64,000 bases of DNA from BJGO01 sp964640655 (GTDB lineage Bacteria; Bacteroidota; Bacteroidia; Chitinophagales; UBA10324): the NCBI GenBank assembly GCA_964640655.1, contig CAZXFT010000007.1:77426-141425 (forward strand). The letters run 5' to 3'. The notes under the pieces were generated by a model. The model was not told the DNA's origin, searched no databases, and saw only the letters and a program-made list of their open reading frames with translations. Positions 36,902-46,474 of the stretch are shown piece by piece. The position numbers and the translations under genes are program-made. The stretch's first letter is position 1, and each line of letters opens with the position of its first letter.

Positions 36902-37324
36902 TTATTTATATTTCTTCTTCAAATACGCAATACTCGACTTCATCATCTTCTTTAAAACAGATTGGTCAATATCCGACAAACGCTTGATATAAATACAAGC
37001 CTTACCCATTCTATACTTTCCTAATTTCTCCAGCATCAACTTCTGATCGTCGGTGCCGGAAAAAACATAAAGTGAAATAGCTGCCTTGCGTGGCGAAAAA
37101 CCCAACATAGGCCAGTCACCCTCCTGTCGACTGCGCTCCGATTTATAATGATACACGCCAAACCCAATTATGGAAGGTCCCCACATCTTAGGCTCGCAGC
37201 CGCTTACTTCCTGCATCAGTTTAATCAGCTCATAACTGTCCGCACGTTTTTGTTCAGTGTCTGCAAATGCTTTGATGAAAGCATCAACACTGGCCTGGGT
37301 TTGTTTGGTTTTTATCTCAGCCAT
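36902..37324 (-). CDS. DUF1801-domain protein
   Basis: The 140-aa protein carries a typical DUF1801 pattern: TDEQKR-like start region, ELIKLMQEVSGCEPKMWGPSIIGFGVYHYKSERSRQEGDWP, FSPRKAAISLYVF, and CIYIKRLSDID near the C-terminus. Function is unknown. It is the first gene of the YdeI-SRPBCC-VOC cluster in transcription order. Confidence 0.82.
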   Translation of the reverse strand: MAEIKTKQTQASVDAFIKAFADTEQKRADSYELIKLMQEVSGCEPKMWGPSIIGFGVYHYKSERSRQEGDWPMLGFSPRKAAISLYVFSGTDDQKLMLEKLGKYRMGKACIYIKRLSDIDQSVLKKMMKSSIAYLKKKYK

Positions 37325-37453
37325 ATCAATTTAATTTCGGAATCAGATAATAATAATTGTTTAATAATTATATGCAAGGTAAATAAATCTGATAAAGAAA
37401 GAAATGCTCTCCCAAATCATTGCATGAGAAGCCATTAGAATTTATTCAATGGC

Positions 37454-37753
37454 TCACAGCCCTATTTGTACCCTCACCTTCATTGAAGCACACAACGATT
37501 CTTTTTTACGCACCGAAGCTTTGATTGGAAGCAGATAAGTTTTCATTTTACTATCGTACCATATCGCCGTATCCCATGTGCTGTTTCCAATTGTTGCTCT
37601 GGCCTTCATTCTTCCCCAGCCTTCTTCCTGCGCTTTAAGATGTGTTCTGATTTCGACAGCTAACTCCTGAGGCAGAGATACAAAATGCCAAGCCGCTGCC
37701 GATGCATATTTCCATATTTCGGCTTCAAATTGAAAATTAATAGTGGTTTGCAT
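37454..37753 (-). CDS. DUF1905-domain protein
   Basis: The 99-aa protein consists only of a DUF1905 beta-barrel domain: FQFEAEIWKYASAAAWHFVSLP at the start, GWGRMKARATIGNSTWDTAIW, and YLLPIKASVRKKE near the end. In many bacteria DUF1905 is fused to a C-terminal OmdA/YdeI domain; here it stands alone, while an OmdA domain is encoded separately about 0.6 kb away in the same orientation. Function is unknown. Confidence 0.82.
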   Translation of the reverse strand: MQTTINFQFEAEIWKYASAAAWHFVSLPQELAVEIRTHLKAQEEGWGRMKARATIGNSTWDTAIWYDSKMKTYLLPIKASVRKKESLCASMKVRVQIGL

Positions 37754-37964
37754 CTGTTTATTTATTTCAACGAAACATGTATTGAATCAGGAAGATGAAT
37801 AATATGGTACATTCTGCCTCTTAACTAAAAATGTATTTATTCATCAAAGTAAAAAAATATTCTGAGTATTTATTCTTTGTGATGATTCTTTTAAGATTTA
37901 GTGTCATATGTATTTGATATTTCTCCACTTAACTGATAATTCGATTAAATCATCAATAGATTGA

Positions 37965-37972
37965 TAGTTTTG
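37965..37972 (+). promoter_or_regulatory. -7 box of the RCC1-protein promoter
   Basis: TAGTTTTG fits TAnnTTTG and ends 28 bases before the ATG of the RCC1-repeat gene. No convincing -33 element was found. The 247-base gap between the DUF1905 gene and this gene is otherwise AT-rich and featureless. Confidence 0.5.
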
Positions 37973-38000
37973 CCTTCCTTCTTATCAACTAACACCAATC

Positions 38001-41000
38001 ATGAACATCAGCAAATTTCATACTTTCATCTTCGTGGCCATTAGTTTTTTTGCCGCGCCAAAACCTTCTTTTTCTCAAACACATTCCATTAGTGCATCGC
38101 ACGTGATGGTGATGTGTAATGATTCATTATATAATTGGGGCAACACCGTACAAGGCAGTACACTAACTCCTGTTGTTGTTGAACTTCCCACAGGACTACA
38201 GTTTGAGCAGGTAAATGCCTTGTCAGGTTGTTCCTATGGTTTAGATGCTTCAGGTTCCGTTTGGAGTTGGGGCTTTGGTACTTCGGGTATGCCCGGACAA
38301 GGAAACACTTCCAATGTTTCTGTACCTTCAAAAGTGCACGGATTAAACAACACCGGCTTTCTTGAAAATATCAAGGGCATTTATGGTAAATATAAAACAG
38401 CTTATGCCTTAGGTACAGACAGCACGGTTTACAGTTGGGGTTCTAATACCACAGGTGCCTGCGGCGATGGCACTTACTTTAATTCAAAAACATTTCCGGT
38501 TCGTGTTATTGACGAAGATTTAAATGTTCTCGACAGCATTGTTGCACTCAGTGGCGCTCCTGAATTAGGTATGGCTTTAGATGTTATCGGTCAAATTTAC
38601 GTGTGGGGACGTGATTATTATGGCGAAGCCGGTCAAGGTATTTCAGGCAACTACTATTTAGCTGCGCGCAAGGTTAGAAACGAAACTAATTTAGGTTATC
38701 TGTCAAACATCAAATCTATTGCCGCAGGCACTAATTTTTGTCTTGCTCTCGATAGTGCAGGATTTATCTGGGCTTGGGGTAAAAATAATTTTGGTCAACT
38801 GGGGCAAGGGAACACCAACAATACCAATCTTCCTGTAAAAGTTAAATCTCCAACAGGCAATCAGATTTTAAATAACATTGTTGCCATAGCTGCGGGAGAT
38901 CAGTTTGCAATGGCACTCGACAACACGGGTAAAGTTTATGTTTGGGGCTCACATTTAATGGGTCAGCTTGGAGAAGAATTTCAAGGTCTTATCAGTAATT
39001 TACCCGTACTACAAGATATTGACGCTACAGTACAGGATATTCAAGCCGGTGGCAACGCGGCTTTAGTAAGGACTTCTGATAACGAACTGGTACTATGGGG
39101 TAGCAATATAGTTGGCCATATGGGTAATGGTACAATTTCAACTTATGTACCACTGCTTAATAATGTCCTTCATCAAAATGTAAATACGCATTTCAGCAAT
39201 ATCAAACAACTGGATGTAGGTTTTGAACGACAGGTAGCATTACTTAACAATGGTACCGTTTGGGCCTGGGGAGATAATGCATTCAATGTTGCAAGCAACG
39301 ATTACGATCAGTCTTGCCTACCCATGCAGGTTTACGACAGCACCGGAACTTCTTTCCTTACTAACATTAAACAAATTGCAACCGGCAATCTTCATAATCT
39401 GGCTTTAACTAATAATGGGTTTGTTTACGGCTGGGGTAGCACCAACAATTATGTTTTAGGTAATCCATTAGGCACTTACTATTATCGTGCAATTCCTATT
39501 AGAAATTACGATGGAACTATGGTACAAAATGTACGGGCTATTGCTGCCGGTGCTAATGCCTCCGTGTTTCTTCACAACGACAGCACCGTAAGCTGGTGCG
39601 GCAGATTGTACATTAACTCATTAAACTCCTTGTCTTATGCCTATCCAGCTAAGATGAAAGACACTTCCGGTGTAAACGAACTCACGAAAGTGGTATCCAT
39701 TGCCTGTGGTTTAAACAACATATATGCCGTTACTGCCGACGGGCAGGTTTGGGCAGTAGGTAATAACGATTATGGTCAGTTAGGACTTAATGATAACAGC
39801 TTCAACTATGGCACCCGACTGGTTCGCGATACTTCCGGCATTACGCCACTTACAGAAATTGTAAAAGTCAGTGCAAAACGAAACTCGGTACTTGCTCTTA
39901 CTAACAGTGGCGAACTTTGGGCCTGGGGTGTTAATACCAATGGTGAGTTGGGCGTTGGTGATACCACCTTCAGCTATCAGATGCGTAAGGTATTAAACAG
40001 TTCCGGTACAGCACCTCTCCAAAATATTAAATCTATGAGCATAGGTGAATATCATGCACTCGCTCTTGATGCCGATAGCACTGCCTGGGCTTGGGGCAAT
40101 AACGCTTATGGCGAAGTTCCCGATCTCTCTTTCGAAGATCAACTTTTACCGGTTAAGGTGTTACGAAAAGATGGTAGCGTTTTAACACAGATAAAAAGCG
40201 TTCATGGCGGCACCTTGTTGAGTTCATTTCTTGTACATGATTCCAAAGCACTCTCATGCGGTTTCAATCTTGATGGCCAAACCGGTACACGCCCCACTTT
40301 AGGTGAGCAAAGGCCTCAGGTACCCTTCTTAGCCTGCACATCACTGCCCCCGGTAGCCTTGTTCGAATTATCTGATACGGTTTCGTGCATTGGCGACTGC
40401 ATTCAGTTTAACGATGCATCCCTCCACTTTCCTTCTTCTTGGCAATGGTCAGTTACAGGTCCCGAAAACTTTTCCTCCACATTCTCGGATCCACAGATAT
40501 GCTTTACTATTCCCGGAACCTATCAGGTTAACTTAATTGCAAGCAATTTTATGGGAAGCAGCAATTCAACTACTTCAACCACTATCGAAGTCATTGACAA
40601 CCCTTCTGCTCAATTCTCCTTCAGCTACGATACCGCAACACATACCGTAACGGTAGTTAATTATTCAAATGGTGCTGAATCATACAGCTGGAACTTTGGC
40701 GATGGTGTTACCTCTACTTTAACTGCGCCGCAACACACCTATACTCAAAGCGGCAATTATCAACTGTGCCTCACTTCCTTGAACGACTGCTCTCAAAGCA
40801 CTGCCTGTGTTACCATTGCTGTTACCATATCCTCCGTCAATCCTGTAATAGCTTCTGCCAATTGTTTACTCTTTCCAAATCCTGCATCTGATGTGTTGTA
40901 TTTACCTACTGGTTATCAGATACAAACCTTTTGGGTCTATAATAGTATTGGTCAATTAGTACTTACGCAGAATTCCGGTAACAGTATTGCTGTAAAAGAT

Positions 41001-41075
41001 TTACCACAAGGCATTTATCATGTGGTCATTGAAACCAATGAAGGAAACATCTCTGCAAACTTTTGCAAACAATAG
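38001..41075 (+). CDS. Secreted RCC1-propeller protein with PKD domain and T9SS type-A sorting domain
   Basis: The 1024-aa product has a signal peptide (ending KPSFSQ), then about 14 RCC1-like repeats recognisable by WGxNxxGQLGxG blocks (for example VWSWGFGTSGMPG, IWAWGKNNFGQLGQG, LWAWGVNTNGELGVG) spanning residues ~35-785. A PKD domain follows (about 860-925, SYSWNFGDGVTS ... YQLCLTSLNDC). The last ~75 residues form a T9SS type-A sorting domain (LFPNPASDVLYLP ... IYHVVIETNEGN). Fourteen repeats would make two seven-bladed propellers. T9SS export and cell-surface or extracellular location are inferred from the sorting domain; ligand unknown. It is monocistronic between oppositely oriented genes. 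Confidence 0.9.
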   Translation: MNISKFHTFIFVAISFFAAPKPSFSQTHSISASHVMVMCNDSLYNWGNTVQGSTLTPVVVELPTGLQFEQVNALSGCSYGLDASGSVWSWGFGTSGMPGQGNTSNVSVPSKVHGLNNTGFLENIKGIYGKYKTAYALGTDSTVYSWGSNTTGACGDGTYFNSKTFPVRVIDEDLNVLDSIVALSGAPELGMALDVIGQIYVWGRDYYGEAGQGISGNYYLAARKVRNETNLGYLSNIKSIAAGTNFCLALDSAGFIWAWGKNNFGQLGQGNTNNTNLPVKVKSPTGNQILNNIVAIAAGDQFAMALDNTGKVYVWGSHLMGQLGEEFQGLISNLPVLQDIDATVQDIQAGGNAALVRTSDNELVLWGSNIVGHMGNGTISTYVPLLNNVLHQNVNTHFSNIKQLDVGFERQVALLNNGTVWAWGDNAFNVASNDYDQSCLPMQVYDSTGTSFLTNIKQIATGNLHNLALTNNGFVYGWGSTNNYVLGNPLGTYYYRAIPIRNYDGTMVQNVRAIAAGANASVFLHNDSTVSWCGRLYINSLNSLSYAYPAKMKDTSGVNELTKVVSIACGLNNIYAVTADGQVWAVGNNDYGQLGLNDNSFNYGTRLVRDTSGITPLTEIVKVSAKRNSVLALTNSGELWAWGVNTNGELGVGDTTFSYQMRKVLNSSGTAPLQNIKSMSIGEYHALALDADSTAWAWGNNAYGEVPDLSFEDQLLPVKVLRKDGSVLTQIKSVHGGTLLSSFLVHDSKALSCGFNLDGQTGTRPTLGEQRPQVPFLACTSLPPVALFELSDTVSCIGDCIQFNDASLHFPSSWQWSVTGPENFSSTFSDPQICFTIPGTYQVNLIASNFMGSSNSTTSTTIEVIDNPSAQFSFSYDTATHTVTVVNYSNGAESYSWNFGDGVTSTLTAPQHTYTQSGNYQLCLTSLNDCSQSTACVTIAVTISSVNPVIASANCLLFPNPASDVLYLPTGYQIQTFWVYNSIGQLVLTQNSGNSIAVKDLPQGIYHVVIETNEGNISANFCKQ

Positions 41076-41526
41076 TAAGGCAGTTATCTTGTTTGATTAA
41101 ATTATGATTTTATTAACTTTCGATTTATTAAACGTTGATGCGTGAGATGAAAGACATGTGATAAGTGAACAGGAAAGGTTCTGTAACAATGAATATTTAA
41201 CCCATTTGAAGGTATATACTTTTTTAAACTCTGTATTATTCAAACTGATAACGAATTAAACTTTCTTCCAGAATAAACTAGCAAACCCGAATAGACCCGG
41301 TTTTCTAATTCTGTCTTACAATAGGTAAAACGTGATAATTTAATAAATATAGAAGAATAGTGTTTCAAAATGTCCCAGGCTTTCTGCGAAAGAGTAAAAG
41401 GGAAGGTAAACTGGGTTGCGTGCAATCAGTTTTGCTGGTACAGCCTTAGTTATCTAAATCCGTTTCGGCCAATCAATTGCCTCAACACTATTACCATTTA
41501 ATACAATATATAATACCTTAATAATA
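41076..41526. other. Intergenic region without a recognisable gene
   Basis: About 450 AT-rich bases separate the stop codon of the RCC1 gene from the gldN terminator. Open frames here are short and lack family features. No tRNA-like fold, promoter box or strong hairpin was seen, and no clear terminator for the RCC1 gene was found. Confidence 0.5.
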
Positions 41527-41528
41527 AA

Positions 41529-41555
41529 AAAGCCCTTCCAATATGAAAGGGCTTT
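41529..41555 (-). terminator. Rho-independent terminator of the gldKLMN operon
   Basis: Arms AAAGCCCTT (41529-41537) and AAGGGCTTT (41547-41555) form a 9-bp stem with a 9-nt loop. On the minus strand it is followed by a T-run (TTTTTTATTAT), 22 bases beyond the gldN stop codon. Confidence 0.88.
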
Positions 41556-41576
41556 GAAAATTGATGAGTCGGTTAA

Positions 41577-42410
41577 TTAAAACGACCACATATCATGCTC
41601 TTTCTCGAAAATTTCGTTCTTAATCCTCTCCGATTCCATTAAGGCATCTATACCAGCAGTGTAATCAGAAATACGTCGATCAAAAACATTTGATTCTTTA
41701 ATCACATAACTGCTAAACATACGAGCTTCAAATAAGTCATCCCAACTAAATCGAATAGCGTCATTCCTAGGATTAAATACATCATTTTTAACTAAAACCT
41801 TTCTTAAATCATTGTAAGCTGTCCAAAACAATGGAATGTCTCCGAGCTGTTCGTCCTTGTACAATGGAGCAATAGCAACTATTCTGCATTGCATTGTAGA
41901 AGTTTCTTCGTCTATAAACCAATCTTCTTTAAGACGATAACGTTTTACCGCTCCATTATCAAACTCATTATAAACAGCAGTATCTCCAATAATTTCACCG
42001 GTTGAAGGGTCGTATTTAGGAACTGTGTCCCAGCCTGCACCACCGCGTTTAGAGGCATCCTGAAAGTTTGTTTTACTCAGGAAGTTATCCTCATTATATC
42101 CGGTAATTTCACCCGACTTCAGACCATCCATAAGAACAACAATCAATGGCTTTACATCTATCCAATCACTGTTGTTATATTGAAATGGGAAATTCATTTT
42201 CTCATTCACATCAATCACTCGCCATACACGACGATGCCAAAACACGTCAGATTCGCGAATGTGATCGTACAGAATTACTTCACGCTCCATTGGAGATACT
42301 CGATCGTAAAAACCGTCACGAGGTCTGTCGCCACTGGTAGTTTGCTGAGCCATTATTACTGATGGCAAGCAAACCGCGAGGAGTATAATGAATTTCTGAA
42401 TTGTTTTCAT
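41577..42410 (-). CDS. gldN: GldN/PorN, type IX secretion and gliding-motility protein
   Basis: The 277-aa periplasmic protein has a signal peptide (MKTIQKFIILLAVCLPSVIMAQ). It shows GldN-family stretches: DRVSPMEREVILYDHIRESDVFWHRRVWRVIDVNEKMN near the N-terminus, YRLKEDWFIDEETSTMQCRIVAIAPL, and ISFWTAYNDLRKVL-type central sequence. GldN associates with the lipoprotein GldK to form the periplasmic ring of the T9SS under the outer membrane. It is the last gene of gldKLMN, 13 bases after gldM, and is followed by a terminator. Confidence 0.93.
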   Translation of the reverse strand: MKTIQKFIILLAVCLPSVIMAQQTTSGDRPRDGFYDRVSPMEREVILYDHIRESDVFWHRRVWRVIDVNEKMNFPFQYNNSDWIDVKPLIVVLMDGLKSGEITGYNEDNFLSKTNFQDASKRGGAGWDTVPKYDPSTGEIIGDTAVYNEFDNGAVKRYRLKEDWFIDEETSTMQCRIVAIAPLYKDEQLGDIPLFWTAYNDLRKVLVKNDVFNPRNDAIRFSWDDLFEARMFSSYVIKESNVFDRRISDYTAGIDALMESERIKNEIFEKEHDMWSF

Positions 42411-42423
42411 AACAATGAATTTA

Positions 42424-44082
42424 TTAGTTGATAGTAAGACTTATCGGGTTCAATGAACGGGTTTGACCATCAGGTCCCTTGGCTTTAATAGAGCGAATGA
42501 TGATTTGATCCCCAGGCTTAGCTCCCTGAATTTTTGAAATAATTTCACTTGACCATTTCATACCTGAATTGCTAGTTATCCAAGGATCCTGACGTTTTGC
42601 TATAAAAATGAACTCATAAGATGTTACGCCAAATGTAACACCCTGGAAGTAGAAATCTTTAAGTTGTGCAATAACGCCGGGAGTTGATTTTAACTCACCT
42701 GTTTTAATGCTTCCTTCAAACTTACCTGCAACAACCGCTTGTGGATCTGGAATACGTTTGATTAAAAACTCCGTAGAACCGATAGTTTTCTTGGATCCCT
42801 GATCATCAACAGTTACATTAATGGTAACTTTTTTACCTATGTCGGTTGCACCCATGCTTGCAACATACTTACCTTTTGAACCGGTGAATGATCCAACAGT
42901 AGCTGAGGCGGTTACCTTATCAGACGAGAATCCGGGCACAGAAACAGAGAATGGGTTTGGCACACCGGCATAGATAATGTTTAAGTTATCAGAAGAAACG
43001 ACTGCAGAACCTTTAGCAGAAGTATAAGCTGCCTCAAATGGATAGTAAGTTGGAGTCCCGTCTGGACCAACAACTTTAACTGCACCTGAATACTTTTGTT
43101 CACCATCACCACTTGCACCAACTTCGTATTTTCCCATACCACCTTTCACATCAATGTTACGACCACCACTAACAGGATTTTCTTTAGTTTCAAGATAGCC
43201 TCCGTCCGGGTCTTTCTTGGCATTTGCATTTAATGAACCAATAATAACCTCAGGATTTTGTGTAGAGTTGAATGCTGCAACAAAGATGTCTGCGGTATAT
43301 TTCTGACCCTGCATTACATAGCTTGTTGGCGCAATTACACGTGCAGTAAGTTTATCAAACTTAAAATCTTTAGCATTAATCTGTTGAAGGAAGTAATCAA
43401 TCATCATGGCTTCAGAGTTCTTAATGTCATTCTGAAACTTGTTTAATAGAGTGATGGCCGCAATAGTAGGAATCATATGAAAGTTCATATTCACCCAATC
43501 TTTGGATTGACCTTCAGCATTTTTAAACATTTGATCTTTAGATGGTACGTTTAATGGTAATTGAGCTTCGATCTCCTTTTTCCTGCCTGGATCCTCAACT
43601 AAACCTATTAGTTTTGAACGTAGAGCAAGAAGTTTGTCCTGTAATTCATAACCTTTATTTTCTTCAACCATTAATCTGGTTGATACATCAAGGTTTTTTT
43701 CATCTGAAAGTTTACCTTTATCAGAAGTCCATCCTGTATCAAAGTGGTTACCGGCCTCATCAGCCCAACCACCAGTTTGTTTTACAATTTCATCTGTTAT
43801 TGCTTCCAGATCCTTAATGACTTTTTCAGATTCGTCTTTAACAATGTTTGCTTTGTCTAACCAAGGCTTAGTTTTGGCAGCATCCTTCTCCATTGAGGAT
43901 TGGAAAGCTTCCATCGCCTTTGAATTTTTGTTATCCACTGAAGTATTTGAATTTTTTATACCTTCATTTACTACATGGAAAGCGTTTAGAATCTCAGCAG
44001 AAACGTTCAATGCCAGAAGAGCTGTTAACACGAGATACATCATGTTAATCATCATTTGCCTGGGCTCCTTAGGAATACTCAT
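42424..44082 (-). CDS. gldM: GldM/PorM, T9SS motor and trans-periplasmic shaft protein
   Basis: The 552-aa protein has one N-terminal transmembrane helix (about 12-30) following KEPRQMMINMMY, with Arg8 and Glu30 matching charged residues conserved near the GldL-interacting helix. Four periplasmic domains (long helical bundle, then beta-domains D2-D4) make up the rest. With GldL, GldM forms the proton-driven inner-membrane motor that powers the T9SS and gliding; its periplasmic shaft contacts the GldK/GldN ring. Gene order and spacing (41 bases from gldL, 13 from gldN) are canonical. Confidence 0.96.
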   Translation of the reverse strand: MSIPKEPRQMMINMMYLVLTALLALNVSAEILNAFHVVNEGIKNSNTSVDNKNSKAMEAFQSSMEKDAAKTKPWLDKANIVKDESEKVIKDLEAITDEIVKQTGGWADEAGNHFDTGWTSDKGKLSDEKNLDVSTRLMVEENKGYELQDKLLALRSKLIGLVEDPGRKKEIEAQLPLNVPSKDQMFKNAEGQSKDWVNMNFHMIPTIAAITLLNKFQNDIKNSEAMMIDYFLQQINAKDFKFDKLTARVIAPTSYVMQGQKYTADIFVAAFNSTQNPEVIIGSLNANAKKDPDGGYLETKENPVSGGRNIDVKGGMGKYEVGASGDGEQKYSGAVKVVGPDGTPTYYPFEAAYTSAKGSAVVSSDNLNIIYAGVPNPFSVSVPGFSSDKVTASATVGSFTGSKGKYVASMGATDIGKKVTINVTVDDQGSKKTIGSTEFLIKRIPDPQAVVAGKFEGSIKTGELKSTPGVIAQLKDFYFQGVTFGVTSYEFIFIAKRQDPWITSNSGMKWSSEIISKIQGAKPGDQIIIRSIKAKGPDGQTRSLNPISLTIN

Positions 44083-44123
44083 TTCTTATGGTGTTGTTGT
44101 TTTAAGTGAATAAGTAGTCCAAA

Positions 44124-44948
44124 TTATTTAGAAGCTCCCATTTGCATGGCTGAAAGCATATTTCCGTAAACTGTATTCAAACTGTTTAAGTTTTTAGCCA
44201 ATCCTGTCATTTCATTCTTGAACTTCTTGGTATCATCGACAGACTCAGTAAGGTTATTTAATGCTTCAGACAAGCTACCTACGAATTTATTCATTGACTT
44301 CAGGTGGTTATTAGTATCTTGTAATTCGAGTTCGTACATAGCATTTAAACTTGCTAGGTTTTTAGTAACCATTTGAACTTGCTCGTGGTATTTAACCGTG
44401 TCAGATTGTGCTGATTGCAATTTTGTCATTGCTTCTGTCGCACCCGCATAAGCTGTCTTCATGCCATCGAGTGCTTGAGCAGCTAACTTTGCTTTGTCAG
44501 AATATTCTTTCGTAGCAGCACCTGCATCACCCAATTGATTCATCTTTTCAATATTCTCACCAAGTTTCTTGAGATTTTCTCCTAAACGACGAACCATTTC
44601 TGGTTCCACTTTGGCATTCTCAAGCATACTGTCTAATTGTTGAGTAATGCCTTGACCACCGTGTATTGCTTTAGAATGTGCACGCTTTAATTCTTCCTCA
44701 TCCGGAGCAATGTCAATTTCAGGGTAGATTTTTTCCCAATAGTAATCCTTGTGTGGAGGCAATACGCCGAGTAGCATAAAAATAAACGCTTCGGTTACCA
44801 TCCCAGCAATAAGCATTTCTGATGCTCCGGGCCAGTGTTGAAGTTTAAATAATGCTCCCATAAGTACTACTGATGCACCAATACCGATGATCATGTTCTT
44901 TACACGTTTACCACGTTCTGATTCGAAAAAATGAGCCAGTTTCTTCAT
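44124..44948 (-). CDS. gldL: GldL/PorL, T9SS proton-driven motor protein
   Basis: The 274-aa inner-membrane protein has two N-terminal helices (about 18-36 and 44-63) separated by the conserved FKLQHWPGASEM loop. Glu53 in the second helix is the likely counterpart of the glutamate implicated in proton flow in F. johnsoniae GldL. The long cytoplasmic tail is Ala/Lys-rich and predicted coiled coil. GldL pairs with GldM as the motor. It is separated from gldK by 104 bases that contain a weak hairpin followed by a T-run. Confidence 0.95.
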   Translation of the reverse strand: MKKLAHFFESERGKRVKNMIIGIGASVVLMGALFKLQHWPGASEMLIAGMVTEAFIFMLLGVLPPHKDYYWEKIYPEIDIAPDEEELKRAHSKAIHGGQGITQQLDSMLENAKVEPEMVRRLGENLKKLGENIEKMNQLGDAGAATKEYSDKAKLAAQALDGMKTAYAGATEAMTKLQSAQSDTVKYHEQVQMVTKNLASLNAMYELELQDTNNHLKSMNKFVGSLSEALNNLTESVDDTKKFKNEMTGLAKNLNSLNTVYGNMLSAMQMGASK

Positions 44949-45040
44949 TGTGTGTTTTGGTTGTTTTTTTACTGTTTTAAATGATTAGTTAATGATTGTT
45001 CGAAAGTAATAGAAAATAATAAAGGTGAAGGTAAAAAATT

Positions 45041-45057
45041 ATTAACGTCGTGTTAAT
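45041..45057 (-). promoter_or_regulatory. Weak hairpin plus T-run between gldK and gldL
   Basis: ATTAAC-GTCGT-GTTAAT is a 6-bp inverted repeat overlapping the gldK stop codon. On the minus strand it is followed by AATTTTTTACC. It looks like a leaky terminator or RNA-end-stabilising hairpin within the operon; the stem is short and AT-rich, so function is uncertain. Confidence 0.35.
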
Positions 45058-46318
45058 CGTTGATAGAACGACCCAAGAATGTTAATACATTTCTAAAGCC
45101 AACATAACACTTAGCGGTATCTTGATACTCATAATTACGTGTTCCTGTCTGGCAGAAGTATGCAATATCTTTCCAAGAACCTCCACGAGTAACCTTCCGT
45201 TTTAGAGTAATGGGATCACTATCCTGTGCATTGTATTGCATATCAGGATTTAAATCGTGTACAAAGTGATAGGCATTTTCATTGTATGCGGTAGATGTCC
45301 ACTCAGATACATTACCAGCCATACAATACAAGCCGTAGTCGTTAGGGAAATAAGCATCCGCTTTAACAGTATAGAAACCACCATCATCCGGATAGTTACC
45401 GCGACCCGGTTTAAAGTTGGCCAGAATACAACCTTTTTTATTTCGCATATATGGACCACCCCAAGGATAAGGGGAAAGTTCTCTACCGCCACGTGCAGCA
45501 TACTCCCATTCAGATTCCGTTGGCAGACGGAATTCGTCATTTATTACTTCACCACGTTCAGTTTGGAAATCATTCCACAGACGAGTACGCCATTTTCCAA
45601 ATGCCATTGCCTGTTTCCATTTGATACCGATAACAGGATAATTATCAAAGGCCGGATGCCAGAAATAATTGCGAGTCATTGGTTCATTGTATGAATATGT
45701 GTAATCGTGAACCCAACATAGAGTGTCAGGATAAACATTTACTATCTCTGATTTGATTACAGTAGTACGGTCAAAATCGGGGTTATCACGATTTACATTA
45801 CGTGCAGCTTCTTTAAAGTCAACCCAATAGTAAACATAATTAAGTTTACGGGTATCAATTTCTTTTCTGCCTAAAATTTGTTGATTGGCCGGTACATAAA
45901 TTGAAGTTAATGTTTCTTGAACACCTTCATCTTCCCAATCAATATTTTCACGCCAATTGATGCGTTGATTAGGTTCACCTTCATTTAGCAGGTGTTCACC
46001 GCCAAGCATAACGTGAGCTATGGAGTCGCGTACCCAGTAAACAAACTGACGATACTCGTTGTTTGTAATTTCAGTTTCATCCATAAAGAAGCCCTGAATA
46101 GAAATTGATTTTGATGGCTGAAACAGCGAATTGTTCATGTCCTCATCATTTTGACCAATGTGTAATGTGCCGGATTTAATATAGACCATACCGTATGGAA
46201 TTATTGTAGTCCATTCGGGACGATCTAAAACCCCTAGCAATTGACCATTGTAGCCACCTGAACAACTGGCTATGATAGCCAGAATAGATAGCGCGAGGAA
46301 AGAGCGTACTTTAACCAT
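45053..46318 (-). CDS. gldK: GldK/PorK, T9SS ring lipoprotein
   Basis: The 421-aa product starts at MVKVRSFLALSILAIIASCSGG, a lipoprotein signal with lipobox IIASC; a start 16 codons upstream would place polar residues before it and is rejected. The remainder is an FGE-sulfatase-like domain (GFFMDETEITNNEYRQFVYW ... RLPTESEWEYAARGG ... YCMAGNVSEW ... RGGSWKDIAYFCQTGTRNY). Catalytic function is not expected in GldK, which forms a large periplasmic ring with GldN tethered to the outer membrane. It precedes gldL and follows porP by about 156 bases. Confidence 0.95.
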   Translation of the reverse strand: MVKVRSFLALSILAIIASCSGGYNGQLLGVLDRPEWTTIIPYGMVYIKSGTLHIGQNDEDMNNSLFQPSKSISIQGFFMDETEITNNEYRQFVYWVRDSIAHVMLGGEHLLNEGEPNQRINWRENIDWEDEGVQETLTSIYVPANQQILGRKEIDTRKLNYVYYWVDFKEAARNVNRDNPDFDRTTVIKSEIVNVYPDTLCWVHDYTYSYNEPMTRNYFWHPAFDNYPVIGIKWKQAMAFGKWRTRLWNDFQTERGEVINDEFRLPTESEWEYAARGGRELSPYPWGGPYMRNKKGCILANFKPGRGNYPDDGGFYTVKADAYFPNDYGLYCMAGNVSEWTSTAYNENAYHFVHDLNPDMQYNAQDSDPITLKRKVTRGGSWKDIAYFCQTGTRNYEYQDTAKCYVGFRNVLTFLGRSIND

Positions 46319-46474
46319 TAGGTTTGTATTTTGTGTGTCTGTGTTGCGAGCGTTAGGATTGTACAAGTGCGTAAAAATAGAAATAATCAGTATTTCACCA
46401 AATAGCTGAGAAAATTATTTTAAACACTTGAACGGACTTTTTAACGAGGGTTTTGGAAAAATGTTACAAGATGT

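Noticed and set aside
41240..41425. 61-codon minus-strand frame in the gap after the RCC1 gene
   Set aside because: No signal peptide, family motif, promoter box or conserved neighbour; AT-rich chance frame is more likely.
46319..46366. Extended N-terminus of GldK
   Set aside because: It would put 16 polar residues before the lipoprotein signal peptide and bury the lipobox context.
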